Source: an uncultured Kiritimatiellota bacterium (lineage in GTDB: Bacteria; Verrucomicrobiota; Kiritimatiellia; RFP12; DVOR01). Taken from it: DNA of 64,000 nucleotides. The stretch is taken from assembly GCA_944389585.1 (NCBI GenBank), contig CALXMW010000002.1, forward strand, positions 220,982 through 284,981. Direction: 5' to 3'. Position 1 is the first letter of the stretch. Every line of letters begins with the position of its first letter. The translations under genes and the position numbers were made by a program. The notes under the pieces were generated by a model, which saw nothing but the letters and a program-made list of their open reading frames with translations, searched no databases and was not told the origin of the DNA. Shown in pieces: positions 56,176-64,000 of the stretch.

Positions 56176-56217
56176 AAAATGCTCCTTTTAGGGTGTGGTT
56201 CGGCAAATCGGTATAAA

Positions 56218-56246
56218 AGTATCGATTATTTCCCCAAAAAAGTCAA
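56218..56246 (-). promoter_or_regulatory. adhE promoter
   Basis: TTGACT (56241-56246) and GATACT (56218-56223) separated by exactly 17 bp, in a locally AT-rich stretch. This is the only promoter in the window with a clear -35. The leader to the ATG is about 35 nt. Confidence 0.85.
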
Positions 56247-56264
56247 GCGCAAAACGCGCGCCCC

Positions 56265-57218
56265 CTAGACGTCGCGCTTGTGCGCCGCCCCGGGCACGTC
56301 CGCCACCACCCGCGGGCACGCCAGGCCGCCCAGGTGCGAAAGCAGATACCCGCGCAGGGCCGCCGCCGCCCCGGGCGCCGTGCGGAAGTGCCCGATGCCG
56401 GCCACCGGGTCGCACACGAAGACGTAATAGGGCCGCACGCGGGCGCGCTGCAGCTTGGCGCAGAGCGCGGCCATCACGGCCGGCTCGTCGTTCACCCCCC
56501 GGAGCAGGACGCTCTGGTTGGAGACGGGGATGCCGCGCTCCACCAGGCGCGCGCACGCCTCTACGGCCTCGGGCGTCAGCTCGCGCGGGTGGTTGAACTG
56601 CGTCTGCACCCACAGGCGCCTGCACCGCGCCAGGCGGCGCACAAGCGGGCGCGTCCAGCGCATCGGCAGCGTGGCCGGCGTGCGCGTGCAGAGGCGGATC
56701 GCGTCGAGCCGCGGCAGGGCGTCGAGGGCCTCGACCCACCGCAGGAGCGCCTCGTCGGGCAAAAGCAGCGGGTCGCCCCCGGAGAGGAGCACCTCGCGCA
56801 CCCCCGGCCGCGCCTCCAGCGCCCCCAGCAGGTCCCCCAGCCGCGCCGCGCGCGCCCGCCCCAGCAGCCCGCGCCGCGTGCAGTGGCGGCAGTTGGCCGC
56901 GCACGCCAGCGAGACCTGCGCCAGCACGCGGTCGGGGAAGCGCTGCTTGACGCCCGGGGCGACCGCCGCCGGGCCGTCCTCACCGAAGGGGTCGGGCCCG
57001 AAGCCGTCGGGCTCGAGCTCGCGCGGGTCGGGCAGGAACTGGCGGGCGATGGGGTCGGCCGGGTCGGAAAGGTCGGCGAGCGAGGCGTAATACGGCGTCA
57101 CGCGGCAGGGCCAGGCCGGGTTCTCCGCCAGGCCAAAGTCCTGGGCGCGCAGGGCGTGGCGCAGCTGCCAGCGCCAATCGGCGCGGCGCGGGTTCGGCGG
57201 CAGGTCAATGGAGGGCAT
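56265..57218 (-). CDS. KamA-family radical SAM protein (lysine 2,3-aminomutase/EpmB-like)
   Basis: 317 aa. The radical SAM cluster motif CAANCRHC gives C106, C110 and C113. Family segments are TPYYASLADLSDPADPIARQFLPD, VLLSGGDPLLLPDEAL and QTQFNHPRELT. The C-terminus ends VPGAAHKRDV; K314 could be the PLP lysine. The length suits EpmB-type (EF-P lysylation) or other short aminomutases rather than the 416-aa lysine 2,3-aminomutase. No efp or epmA is nearby, so the substrate is open. The start overlaps the NYN gene by 14 bp. Confidence 0.88.
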   Translation of the reverse strand: MPSIDLPPNPRRADWRWQLRHALRAQDFGLAENPAWPCRVTPYYASLADLSDPADPIARQFLPDPRELEPDGFGPDPFGEDGPAAVAPGVKQRFPDRVLAQVSLACAANCRHCTRRGLLGRARAARLGDLLGALEARPGVREVLLSGGDPLLLPDEALLRWVEALDALPRLDAIRLCTRTPATLPMRWTRPLVRRLARCRRLWVQTQFNHPRELTPEAVEACARLVERGIPVSNQSVLLRGVNDEPAVMAALCAKLQRARVRPYYVFVCDPVAGIGHFRTAPGAAAALRGYLLSHLGGLACPRVVADVPGAAHKRDV

Positions 57219-58944
57219 AGGTCAGGAAGGCCTCGAAGTCCGGCAGGGGGCAGGCCTTGGCCCCCAGGCGCTCGGCCTGGCCGCGGAAGGCGTTGTCGTT
57301 GGTGACGACGACCATCGGCACGCCGTCGTGGCGGTGGAAGGCCAGCTCCTGCAGGATGTAGTTGTCCGCGCGGTGCTCGCCCACGCCGCCGGAATAGCGC
57401 ACGGAAAGGTTGTCGCTCTTGGTGCAGTCGCTGCGCGTCTCGCCGTCCCACACCAGCGTCCCCACCACCAAAGGCAGCCCCGCCAGCAGGCGGCACACGT
57501 CCTCCTCCACCCGCTTGCGCGCCGCCTCGTGCGCCAAAGGGACGCCGCGCGGGACGCGGTAGCGCCGCAGGCCGTTGAGGATGTTGTGCCCGTCCAGGAA
57601 AAGATAGAGCCGCGCCGCGCCGCGCAGCCCCTGCGCGAGCGCCGGGTTGCGCCGGGCCACCGTCGCCGAAGGATCCAACGGCCCGGCCTCCGCCGCCGCG
57701 TCCTTGTCCGGCGGCGCCTCGATGCCCCACAGCGCCTGGCGCCGCGCCAACGCGCGCCCCAACGCCTCGCGCTCGGCCCCGTCGATGAGATGGAAGCGCA
57801 GGGCCGCGCCGAGCAACCCCTCGAGCTCCGGCTGCTGGCGCTCGCGCGAGGCCTGGATGGCGGCGCGCAGCTGCGCGGCCACCACGCCGCACGCGGGCTC
57901 GGCCCCCTCCGCCCGCAGGCCCTGGCGCAACTCCTCGCGCCGCGCGGCCAGCTCCCCGCGCACGTCCACGAGCGCCGGCAGCCGGGCCTGGGCCCCGGCG
58001 AGCGCCCCGTCCACGCGCCGGAGCATGGCCTCCACCTCGGCCAAACGCTCGGCCAGCCGGGCGCGCGCGGCGGAGGCGCGGTCGTAGCGCGCCTGATCCT
58101 TGAGGGCCTGCTCGGCGCGCGCCAGCAGCGGCGCGGCGGGGTCGGCCTGGGCCAGCGCCTCGGCCGCGACGGCGGGGGCCAGCCAGCCGTGGAAGGCCTG
58201 GGGCAGGCGCGCGGCGACGGCGCGCGCCACGCGCGCCTCCCGCTCCGCCTCGGCCTTGGCGAGCCGGGCCTCGAGCTCCCCCACCCGCTTGGTGAGCTCG
58301 CCGACGTTGAAGTCGGCGGTGGCGAGGGCGGCCTGGGCCTCGCGCCCGGCCTTCCGGGCGGCCTCCTCGGCCTCGCGGCGGGTCTTCTTGTGGGCGGCCT
58401 TCTCGTCCTCCAGGCGCTGCTTGGCCTCGGCGAGGCGGCGACGGAGGTCGGCCTCGGCGGCGGGGGCCTGGGCGGCGCCGTCCCCGCGCACCGGCAAGAA
58501 GACGCGCGCGAGCGTCGCCTGGGCGTGCGCCGCGTCGGGCAAGGGCCCGGGGAGGCCCTCGTCGAGCCAGCGGCGGCCCAGGCGCTGGACGGCGGGGCGC
58601 GCGTCCTGCAGGCAGGCCAGGAGGAAGGCGGCGGGGGGGCAGGCGGCGGCCATGAGCGCGGGGCCGAGGGCCTCGAGGGCGGCGGTGGCGACGGCGGCGA
58701 CGAGGGCGGCGGTGGGGTCGGTCTCGCGGAGGCAGTCGCCGAGGGCCTCGTCCCACGTGCGCAGGCGGGGGCCGAAGGTGGCCGCGAGGGCGGCGCGGAG
58801 GGCGGGGGCGGGGGCGTTGGGGCGGAGCCCGCGGAGCTTCTTGCGCGCGGCGAGCGCGGCGAGGCGGGCGGGGGCGGCGCGGCCGAGCCAGGCCTCGAAG
58901 GCGGCGCGGAGGTCGGCCTCGGCGGCGGGGCGGGTGGGGTTCAT
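57205..58944 (-). CDS. Coiled-coil protein with C-terminal NYN/YacP-like nuclease domain
   Basis: 579 aa. Residues 1-150 are Ala/Leu-rich helices, 163-245 a strong coiled coil, and a helical region follows to ~435. The last ~130 residues form a NYN/PIN-like fold: acidic D451 in LFLDGHNILNGLR, VWDGETRSDC (~498), EHRADNYILQEL and VVVTNDNAFRGQAERLGA (~545). NYN domains of the YacP type are RNA nucleases. The gene overlaps the VWA gene as ATGA and kamA by 14 bp. I infer an RNA-processing enzyme held in a larger assembly by its coiled coil. Confidence 0.82.
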   Translation of the reverse strand: MNPTRPAAEADLRAAFEAWLGRAAPARLAALAARKKLRGLRPNAPAPALRAALAATFGPRLRTWDEALGDCLRETDPTAALVAAVATAALEALGPALMAAACPPAAFLLACLQDARPAVQRLGRRWLDEGLPGPLPDAAHAQATLARVFLPVRGDGAAQAPAAEADLRRRLAEAKQRLEDEKAAHKKTRREAEEAARKAGREAQAALATADFNVGELTKRVGELEARLAKAEAEREARVARAVAARLPQAFHGWLAPAVAAEALAQADPAAPLLARAEQALKDQARYDRASAARARLAERLAEVEAMLRRVDGALAGAQARLPALVDVRGELAARREELRQGLRAEGAEPACGVVAAQLRAAIQASRERQQPELEGLLGAALRFHLIDGAEREALGRALARRQALWGIEAPPDKDAAAEAGPLDPSATVARRNPALAQGLRGAARLYLFLDGHNILNGLRRYRVPRGVPLAHEAARKRVEEDVCRLLAGLPLVVGTLVWDGETRSDCTKSDNLSVRYSGGVGEHRADNYILQELAFHRHDGVPMVVVTNDNAFRGQAERLGAKACPLPDFEAFLTYALH

Positions 58945-59951
58945 ACGGGCCTCCGGAGGAGGAGCAGGTGGGCGGCGGCGGCGGCCAGGCAGAGGGCGCC
59001 GCCGGCGAGGAGCCAGCCGCGGGCGAGGCTTTCGTGGCGGACGTGGAGGCGGCGGGAGACGCGGGTGGTCTCGAGCGCGGCGACGTCGGCGAGGAAGGCC
59101 TCGAGGTCGCGGGGGGAGCGGACGTTGGCGTAGCGGCCGCCGGTCTTCTCGGCGAGGGCCTTGAGGGTGGCCTCGTCGAGGTCCATGCGGGCGGTGGCGA
59201 GGCGCTCGCGGCCGAGGGGGTCGCGGACGCGGACGGGGACGGGGCCTTCGGAGCCGACGCCGACGGCGTAGACGCGCACGCCGAGGGCGGCGGCGGCCTG
59301 GGCGGCCTCGGCGGGAGAGACGGCGCCGGCGGTGTTGGCGCCGTCGGAGAGGAGGATGACGATTTTGTTTTTGGGCTCGGCGTCCTTGAGGCGCTGGAGG
59401 GCCAGGGCCAGGCCGTCGCCGATGGCGGTGAGGAGCTCGTCCTGCGCGCCTTCGGGGGGGATGCGCAGGCCCGCGAGGGTGTGCAGGAGGGCGGCGTGGT
59501 CGGCGGTGAGGGGGGCGCGGCAGCTGGCGTAGCCGCCGAAGGCGACGAGGCCGACGAGGTCGTCGGGGCGGCTTTCGACGAAGCGGCGGAAGAGGCGCTT
59601 GACGACGTCGAGGCGGGTGTCTTGGAGGGCCTCGCCGCCGAGGTCGAGGCCGCGCATGGAGCCCGAGACGTCCACGGCCATCATGACGGCGAGGGCGTCG
59701 GCGCCGCGATCAACGCGGCCGAGGGCGCGGCGGGGGCCTGCGGCGCCGAGGATCAGGAGGAGCGCGCCCAGCAGGAAGAGGGGGGGCAGGAGGCGGCAGA
59801 GGCGTTGGCGCCAGGTGGGGCGCAGGGCGCCGAGGCGCGCGGTGGCGCCGGCGAGGGGGGCGCCGGGGGCGCGGGCGGGGCGGAGGGCGCGCCAGGCGGC
59901 GGCGCACCAGGGCAGGAGCAGGGACAGGGCCCAGGGGTTGGCGAGGTCCAC
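58941..59951 (-). CDS. BatA-like von Willebrand factor A membrane protein
   Basis: 336 aa. The N-terminal segments ALSLLLPWCAAAWRAL and LPPLFLLGALLLILGAAGP and the C-terminal WLLAGGALCLAAAAAHLLLL look membrane-embedded. Between them is a VWA domain with MIDAS DVSGS (94-98), the T in FGGYASCRAPLTADH and SDGANTAG. BatA-type proteins occur with MoxR ATPases, which are absent here. The start is GTG at 59951 behind AGGGGG, 11 nt after mscS. Confidence 0.87.
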   Translation of the reverse strand: MDLANPWALSLLLPWCAAAWRALRPARAPGAPLAGATARLGALRPTWRQRLCRLLPPLFLLGALLLILGAAGPRRALGRVDRGADALAVMMAVDVSGSMRGLDLGGEALQDTRLDVVKRLFRRFVESRPDDLVGLVAFGGYASCRAPLTADHAALLHTLAGLRIPPEGAQDELLTAIGDGLALALQRLKDAEPKNKIVILLSDGANTAGAVSPAEAAQAAAALGVRVYAVGVGSEGPVPVRVRDPLGRERLATARMDLDEATLKALAEKTGGRYANVRSPRDLEAFLADVAALETTRVSRRLHVRHESLARGWLLAGGALCLAAAAAHLLLLRRPV

Positions 59952-59962
59952 CGCCGCCCCCT

Positions 59963-61243
59963 TCAGCGCGCCCGGGGGCCCTCGAGGGCGGCGTCGAGGC
60001 CGCGGCGCATGGCGGCGGCGGAGGTGACCTGGAAGCAGGAGAGGCCGAACTCGGGCATGATGGCCAGGAGGTGGTCGAAGAGGTCGCTTTGGATGGCCTC
60101 GTAGTTTTCCCAGGCGGTGTCGTTGGTGAAGCAGTAGATCTCGAGGGGCAGGCCGCGGTCGGTGGGATCCATCTGGCGCACGAGGAGGGTCATGCCTTGG
60201 TGGATCTTGGGGTTGGCGCGGAGGTAGGCGACGCAGTAGGCGCGGAAGGTGCCGATGTTGGTGAGCTTGCGGGCGTTGGCGACGGAGACCTTGGAGGAGG
60301 GGTGGGCGCCGTTGTACTCGCGCACCTCGCGGACGCGCGCGGCGAGGTAGTCGCGCAGGAGGTCGATTTCCTTCCAGCGTTCGATCATCCCCTCGTCGGC
60401 GAAGCGCACGGAATCGAGGTCGATGAGGATGGCGCGCTTGATGCGCCGCCCACCGCTGTCGCTCATGCCGCGCCAGTTGACGAAGGGCTTGGAGATGAGG
60501 TCGTAGGCGGGGATGGTGGTGATGGTGTTGTCCCAGTTGCGCACGCGCACGGTGGTCAGGGCGATGTCGGTGACCTCGCCGTCGGCGTTCGCGCCGGGGA
60601 CGACGATCCAGTCGCCGATGCGGATCATGCCGTTGCCCGAGAGGGTGACGCCGGCGGTGAGGCCCAGGATGGAATCCTTGAACACCAGCATGAGCACCGC
60701 CGAGAGCGCCGTCATGCCCGAGAGGATGTACGTCGGGTCGCGCCCGGAGAGCGTGGCCACCACCGCCACCGCCGCGAAGAGGTAGCCCAACAGCGTCAGC
60801 ACCTGGAAGATGCCCTTCTGCGGCGAGGCGCTCACCCCGCGCCGCCAGTTGCCCACCAAATACGTGACGTTGAGCGCCGAGGCGAAGACGTTCGCGCAGA
60901 TGAAGTAGAAATAGGCCTTGTTCAGCAGCAACAGCCCCGTGCGCAGCGGCCGCCCCTCCGGGAAGAGCGTCCCCACCAGCAGCCCCATCACGATCAGCGG
61001 CACCACCTGCAACGCCCGCGGCGCCAGGCGCGAGTTCAGCACGATGGACCAGAAGCCCGCCAGGCGCCCCCCGCGCAGCAAAATCCCGCGCAGCCAGCGG
61101 TAGAGGAACTTCACCACCCAATACGAGGCCCACGTCCCCGCAAAAACCAGCGCCAGGCGCACCAGCACGCGCAGCAACGGGCTCGGGATCGAGTTCAGCG
61201 CGTGCTGAACCCCCAACAACGCATCGATCAAAGCTTGCCACAT
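59963..61243 (-). CDS. MscS-family mechanosensitive channel (YbdG-like)
   Basis: 426 aa with about five N-terminal membrane spans and a C-terminal MscS domain. Visible are the pore-lining helix (LSAVLMLVFKDSILGLTAGVTLSGNGMIRIGDWIVVP), DGEVTDIALTTVRVRNWDNTITTIPAYDLI and a cytoplasmic vestibule. The long variant with five spans fits YbdG. It opens in osmotic downshock in known relatives. The ATG at 61243 lies 10 nt from a TACAAT box without a Shine-Dalgarno. First gene of a four-gene operon. Confidence 0.93.
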   Translation of the reverse strand: MWQALIDALLGVQHALNSIPSPLLRVLVRLALVFAGTWASYWVVKFLYRWLRGILLRGGRLAGFWSIVLNSRLAPRALQVVPLIVMGLLVGTLFPEGRPLRTGLLLLNKAYFYFICANVFASALNVTYLVGNWRRGVSASPQKGIFQVLTLLGYLFAAVAVVATLSGRDPTYILSGMTALSAVLMLVFKDSILGLTAGVTLSGNGMIRIGDWIVVPGANADGEVTDIALTTVRVRNWDNTITTIPAYDLISKPFVNWRGMSDSGGRRIKRAILIDLDSVRFADEGMIERWKEIDLLRDYLAARVREVREYNGAHPSSKVSVANARKLTNIGTFRAYCVAYLRANPKIHQGMTLLVRQMDPTDRGLPLEIYCFTNDTAWENYEAIQSDLFDHLLAIMPEFGLSCFQVTSAAAMRRGLDAALEGPRAR

Positions 61244-61253
61244 AATGCCCCCC

Positions 61254-61259
61254 ATTGTA
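61254..61259 (-). promoter_or_regulatory. -10 element of mscS (divergent from guaA)
   Basis: TACAAT in the context GATGTGGTACAAT. It ends 10 nt before the mscS ATG. Confidence 0.65.
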
Positions 61260-61287
61260 CCACATCCGCCGAGACCCGCGGATTTGG

Positions 61288-61293
61288 TATACT
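61288..61293 (+). promoter_or_regulatory. -10 element of guaA
   Basis: TATACT in the context GATTTGGTATACT. It ends 8 nt before the guaA ATG, and no Shine-Dalgarno is present, so a leaderless mRNA is likely. Confidence 0.75.
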
Positions 61294-61301
61294 GTGCCCC
61301 C

Positions 61302-62846
61302 ATGGAACAGGAACAGATCATCGTCCTCGACTTCGGCTCGCAATACAGCCAGCTCATCGCCCGGCGCATCCGCGAATGCCAGGTCTACAGCCAAGTCCTC
61401 CCCTACTCCACCCCCCTCGAACGCATCCGCGCGCTCGCCCCCAAAGGCATCATCCTCTCCGGCGGCCCCTGCAGCGTCTACGAGCCCGGCGCCCCCCAGG
61501 TCGACCCGGGCCTCTTCGACCTCGGCCTCCCCGTCCTGGGCATCTGCTACGGCATGCAGCTCATGGTCCAGACCCTCGGCGGCCGCGTCGGCCCCGGCAC
61601 GGCCCGCGAATACGGCCGCGCCGAGCTGCGCGTCACCGACCCGGCCTGCCCCCTCTTCGCCGGCGTCCCCAGCCCCACGCTCATGTGGATGAGCCACGGC
61701 GACAAAGTCCTCGCCACCCCCCCCGGCACCCGCACCGTCGCCGAGACCGACAACACCGAATACGCCGCCGTCCAGATCGGCGCGCGCCCCCTCTACGGCA
61801 TCCAATTCCACCCCGAGGTCGTCCACTCCCCCCACGGCGCCGCGCTCATCGCCAACTTCTGCCGCGGCGTCTGCGCCTGCCGCGGCGACTGGTCCATGGC
61901 CTCCTTCATCGAGACGCAGACCGAGGCCATCCGCCGCGAGGTCGGCGACGCCAACGTCATCCTCGGCCTCTCCGGCGGCGTCGACAGCTCCGTCGCCGCC
62001 GCCCTCATCCACCGCGCCATCGGCCGCCAGCTCACCTGCATCTTCGTCGACAACGGCCTCCTGCGCAAAAACGAGGCCCAGCGCGTCCGCAAACTCTTCG
62101 CCGACAACTTCGACATGAAGCTCCGCTTCGTCGACGCCTCCCAGACCTTCCTGGCCAAGCTCGCCGGCCTCGACGAGCCCGAGGCCAAACGCAAAGCCAT
62201 CGGCCACACCTTCGTCGACGTCTTCGCCGACGCCGCCCGCGCCATCCCCGACGTCACCTACCTCGCCCAAGGCACCACCTACCCCGACGTCATCGAATCC
62301 GTCCCCATCAACGGCAACCCCGCCGCCCTCATCAAAAGCCACCACAACGTCGGCGGCCTCCCCCCAGACCTCCAATTCAAGCTCCTCGAGCCCCTCTCGC
62401 GCCTCTTCAAGGACGAAGTCCGCCAAGTCGGCCGCCTCCTGGGCCTGCCCGAGGACGTCGTCATGCGCCAACCCTTCCCAGGCCCCGGCCTCGGCGTCCG
62501 CTGCCTCGGCCCCGTCGACAAGGAAAAACTCGACATCCTGCGCGAGGCCGACGACATCTTCGTCGAGGAAATCAAGGCCGCCGGGCTCTACTACGCGCTC
62601 TGGCAGGCCTTCTGCGTCTTCCTCCCCGTGCGCACCGTCGGCGTCATGGGCGACCAACGCACCTACGACCACGTCATCGCCCTGCGCGCCGTCACCTCCT
62701 CCGACGGCATGACCGCCGACTGGGCCGCCCTCCCCGACGGCCTCCTGCGCCGCGTCTCGGCCCGCATCGTCAACGAAGTCCGCGGCGTCAACCGCGTCGT
62801 CCTCGACGTCACCTCCAAGCCCCCGGGCACCATCGAATGGGAATGA
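61302..62846 (+). CDS. guaA: GuaA, GMP synthase (glutamine-hydrolysing)
   Basis: 514 aa, full length. The glutaminase domain has its complete triad: C82 in PVLGICYGMQ, and H170 and E172 in QFHPEV. The ATP-pyrophosphatase loop is SGGVDSS (224-230). The dimerisation domain ends VNRVVLDVTSKPPGTIEWE. It converts XMP to GMP using glutamine. The ATG at 61302 is chosen because the promoter lies immediately upstream; an open frame continues above it but would begin before the promoter. The first plus-strand gene of the window, divergent from mscS. Confidence 0.97.
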   Translation: MEQEQIIVLDFGSQYSQLIARRIRECQVYSQVLPYSTPLERIRALAPKGIILSGGPCSVYEPGAPQVDPGLFDLGLPVLGICYGMQLMVQTLGGRVGPGTAREYGRAELRVTDPACPLFAGVPSPTLMWMSHGDKVLATPPGTRTVAETDNTEYAAVQIGARPLYGIQFHPEVVHSPHGAALIANFCRGVCACRGDWSMASFIETQTEAIRREVGDANVILGLSGGVDSSVAAALIHRAIGRQLTCIFVDNGLLRKNEAQRVRKLFADNFDMKLRFVDASQTFLAKLAGLDEPEAKRKAIGHTFVDVFADAARAIPDVTYLAQGTTYPDVIESVPINGNPAALIKSHHNVGGLPPDLQFKLLEPLSRLFKDEVRQVGRLLGLPEDVVMRQPFPGPGLGVRCLGPVDKEKLDILREADDIFVEEIKAAGLYYALWQAFCVFLPVRTVGVMGDQRTYDHVIALRAVTSSDGMTADWAALPDGLLRRVSARIVNEVRGVNRVVLDVTSKPPGTIEWE

Positions 62847-62866
62847 GCCGCCGCCACGGCCCACGC

Positions 62867-62894
62867 GCCCCGGCCACGCCCGGGGCCTCTTTTT
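62867..62894 (+). terminator. Rho-independent terminator of guaA
   Basis: 7-bp stem GCCCCGG/CCGGGGC with a 6-nt loop, followed by CTC and T5. Confidence 0.88.
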
Positions 62895-62914
62895 CCCCAC
62901 GACCCAAAATATGC

Positions 62915-62920
62915 TATACT
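62915..62920 (+). promoter_or_regulatory. -10 element of the ACT-UPF0210 unit
   Basis: TATACT preceded by ATGC. It is followed by a leader with AAGGAG (62941-62946), a classical ribosome site 6 nt before the ATG at 62953. Confidence 0.7.
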
Positions 62921-62952
62921 GCAAGAAACGTGTGAGCAACAAGGAGCGCCCC

Positions 62953-63525
62953 ATGGCCAAGCACACCTACCTCGTCTCCGTCATCACGCCCGACCGCATC
63001 GGGCTCACCCGAGACATCGCCCAAACCGTCGTCGACCTCAAAGGCTACATCTCCGACATGCGCCAGACGATCGTCAGCGGCTTCTTCTCCCTCATCTTCG
63101 TCACCGAACACCAAGACGACGTCGGCCAACGCCTCCAAGACGCCCTCAACGCCCTCCTCCCCCCAGGCGCCGTCCTCGCCGTCATGCCCAACCCCGAGCG
63201 CGTCCGAAACGCCCTCCCCCGCGCCGGCCAACGCTACGTCGCCACCGCCACCGGCCAGGACAAACCCGGCATCATGCTCGCCATCGCCGACTTCATGGCC
63301 GGCCACGCCATCAACATCGAAGACTGGTCCACCCTCTTCGACGGCCCCCACGTCACCCACCTGGCCTACGTCACCTTCCGCGACCCCCCCGCCGACTTCA
63401 AGGCCGTCCAGGCCGCCTTCCGCGAGACCCTCGCCCAACGCGGCTTCTCCGCCCAACTCTGCCACGAGGCCATCTTCCGCGCCACCGGCGAGGTCGCCCC
63501 CATCAAAACCATCATCCAGGAATAA
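62953..63525 (+). CDS. ACT-domain regulatory protein (double ACT, GcvR-like)
   Basis: 190 aa. Two ACT domains: residues ~4-80 (YLVSVITPDRIGLTRDIAQTV, then MRQTIVSGFFSLIFV) and ~98-180 (TATGQDKPGIMLAIADFMAGHAINIEDWS). ACT domains bind amino acids. The ATG at 62953 has AAGGAG at 6 nt. It sits 4 nt before a UPF0210 gene, a pairing seen in many bacteria, though in most of those the ACT protein is short (about 90 aa) with one domain. Confidence 0.9.
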   Translation: MAKHTYLVSVITPDRIGLTRDIAQTVVDLKGYISDMRQTIVSGFFSLIFVTEHQDDVGQRLQDALNALLPPGAVLAVMPNPERVRNALPRAGQRYVATATGQDKPGIMLAIADFMAGHAINIEDWSTLFDGPHVTHLAYVTFRDPPADFKAVQAAFRETLAQRGFSAQLCHEAIFRATGEVAPIKTIIQE

Positions 63526-63529
63526 CGCC

Positions 63530-64000
63530 ATGATCAACAACCAGGCCGTCCTCGCCACCCTGCGCATGGTCAACGAGGAAAACCTCGACGTCCGCGCCTG
63601 CACCATGGGCATCAACCTCTGCCGATGCGCCAACCCAGACCCCAAAAAAATGGTCGCCGCCGTCTACGACCGCATCATGGCCACCGCCAAAGACCTCGTC
63701 AAAACCTGCGAGGAAGCCACCACCCTCTTCGGCGTCAACGTCGTCAACAAACGCATCTCCATCTCACCGGCCTCCATGCTCCTCGAAGGCCACGGCGAGG
63801 ACACCGCCGTCGAACTCTGCAAAGCCCTCGACCGCGCCGCCGACAACCTCGGCGTCGACCTCCTCGGCGGCTTCTCCGCCCTCGTCCACAAAGGCATCAC
63901 CCCCGGCGAACGCACCCTCATCCAATCCCTCCCCCGCGCCCTCGCCGAAACCACCCACGTCTGCTCCTCCATCAACGTCGGCACCACCCGCGCCGGCATC
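63530..64000 (+). CDS. UPF0210 / PFL-like family protein (5' part, cut by window end)
   Basis: 157 codons are visible, starting MINNQAVLATLRMVNEENLDVRACTMGINL, the characteristic opening of the UPF0210 (DUF711, COG2848) family. That family shares the fold of glycyl-radical enzymes, and its function is not established. Further family segments are VNKRISISPASML and LGGFSALVHKG. No own Shine-Dalgarno is seen; translation is probably coupled to the ACT gene ending 4 nt upstream. The family is about 450 aa, so two thirds is missing here. Confidence 0.92.
   Translation, partial: MINNQAVLATLRMVNEENLDVRACTMGINLCRCANPDPKKMVAAVYDRIMATAKDLVKTCEEATTLFGVNVVNKRISISPASMLLEGHGEDTAVELCKALDRAADNLGVDLLGGFSALVHKGITPGERTLIQSLPRALAETTHVCSSINVGTTRAGI

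Noticed and set aside
56197..56260. A redox (Rex) operator in the adhE promoter
   Set aside because: No TTGTGA-type palindrome could be found around the -35/-10.
58941..62966. A 1341-aa minus-strand protein ending in the VWA domain
   Set aside because: It reads antisense through guaA and out of frame through mscS; the VWA protein starts at GTG 59951 with a ribosome site.

Overview
The window is about 70% GC, densely packed, and almost entirely coded on the minus strand; only the last 2.7 kb is plus-strand. No rRNA, phage, integrase or transposase gene is visible. The gene mix suggests an anaerobic or fermentative diderm of the PVC group, plausibly Kiritimatiellota/Verrucomicrobiota. This rests on AdhE, a ferrous-type fumarase subunit, an outer-membrane porin, an Mla-type lipid transporter, a TonB-like protein, a giant autotransporter-repeat protein and a DUF3127 protein. 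The phylum is an inference from gene style, not from a marker gene.

Layout, in coordinates: 1-5325 holds a high-affinity phosphate module (phoU partial, pstB, pstA, pstC, pstS) and a porin. Both the pstS and the porin promoters carry 11-bp-phased repeats that look like a Pho box. 5486-11363 has a GspE/PilB ATPase, a small TIR-flanked insertion carrying a GxxExxY gene, a glycosyltransferase, L-aspartate oxidase and a fumarase alpha subunit. 11398-15191 is an Mla-type operon headed by a tryptophan-rich repeat protein of unknown function. 15293-23197 is a colinear set: amino-acid ABC ATPase, a substrate-binding/permease fusion, a GMP-synthase-like protein with a decayed glutaminase domain, a 1173-aa secreted mosaic protein, and a TonB-like protein. 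23284-27292 is argJ-argB-argD plus a thioredoxin-like protein. 27348-33333 is one long unit, tRNA-Leu(UAA)-grpE-dnaJ-purB-DUF3127-prmC-glycosyltransferase.

33427-53187 is a single 6586-codon gene for a secreted giant repeat protein, about 31% of the window. It contains five copies of a ~220-residue module and no recognisable C-terminal beta-barrel. The 270-bp gap upstream (the longest gene-free stretch in the window) holds a G14 tract and two identical 28-bp repeats with a 61-bp period. 53458-56175 is adhE with a strong promoter. 56265-61243 is an operon of mscS, a von Willebrand A protein, a coiled-coil/NYN nuclease-like protein and a KamA-type radical SAM enzyme. A divergent promoter pair then leads to a complete guaA, an ACT-domain protein and a UPF0210 gene cut by the window end.

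Two themes recur. Many transcription units start at an extended -10 element close to GATGTGGTATACT, sometimes only 6-10 nt from the start codon, which implies leaderless mRNAs. Within units, genes are joined by ATGA/GTGA overlaps, so translational coupling is the rule.
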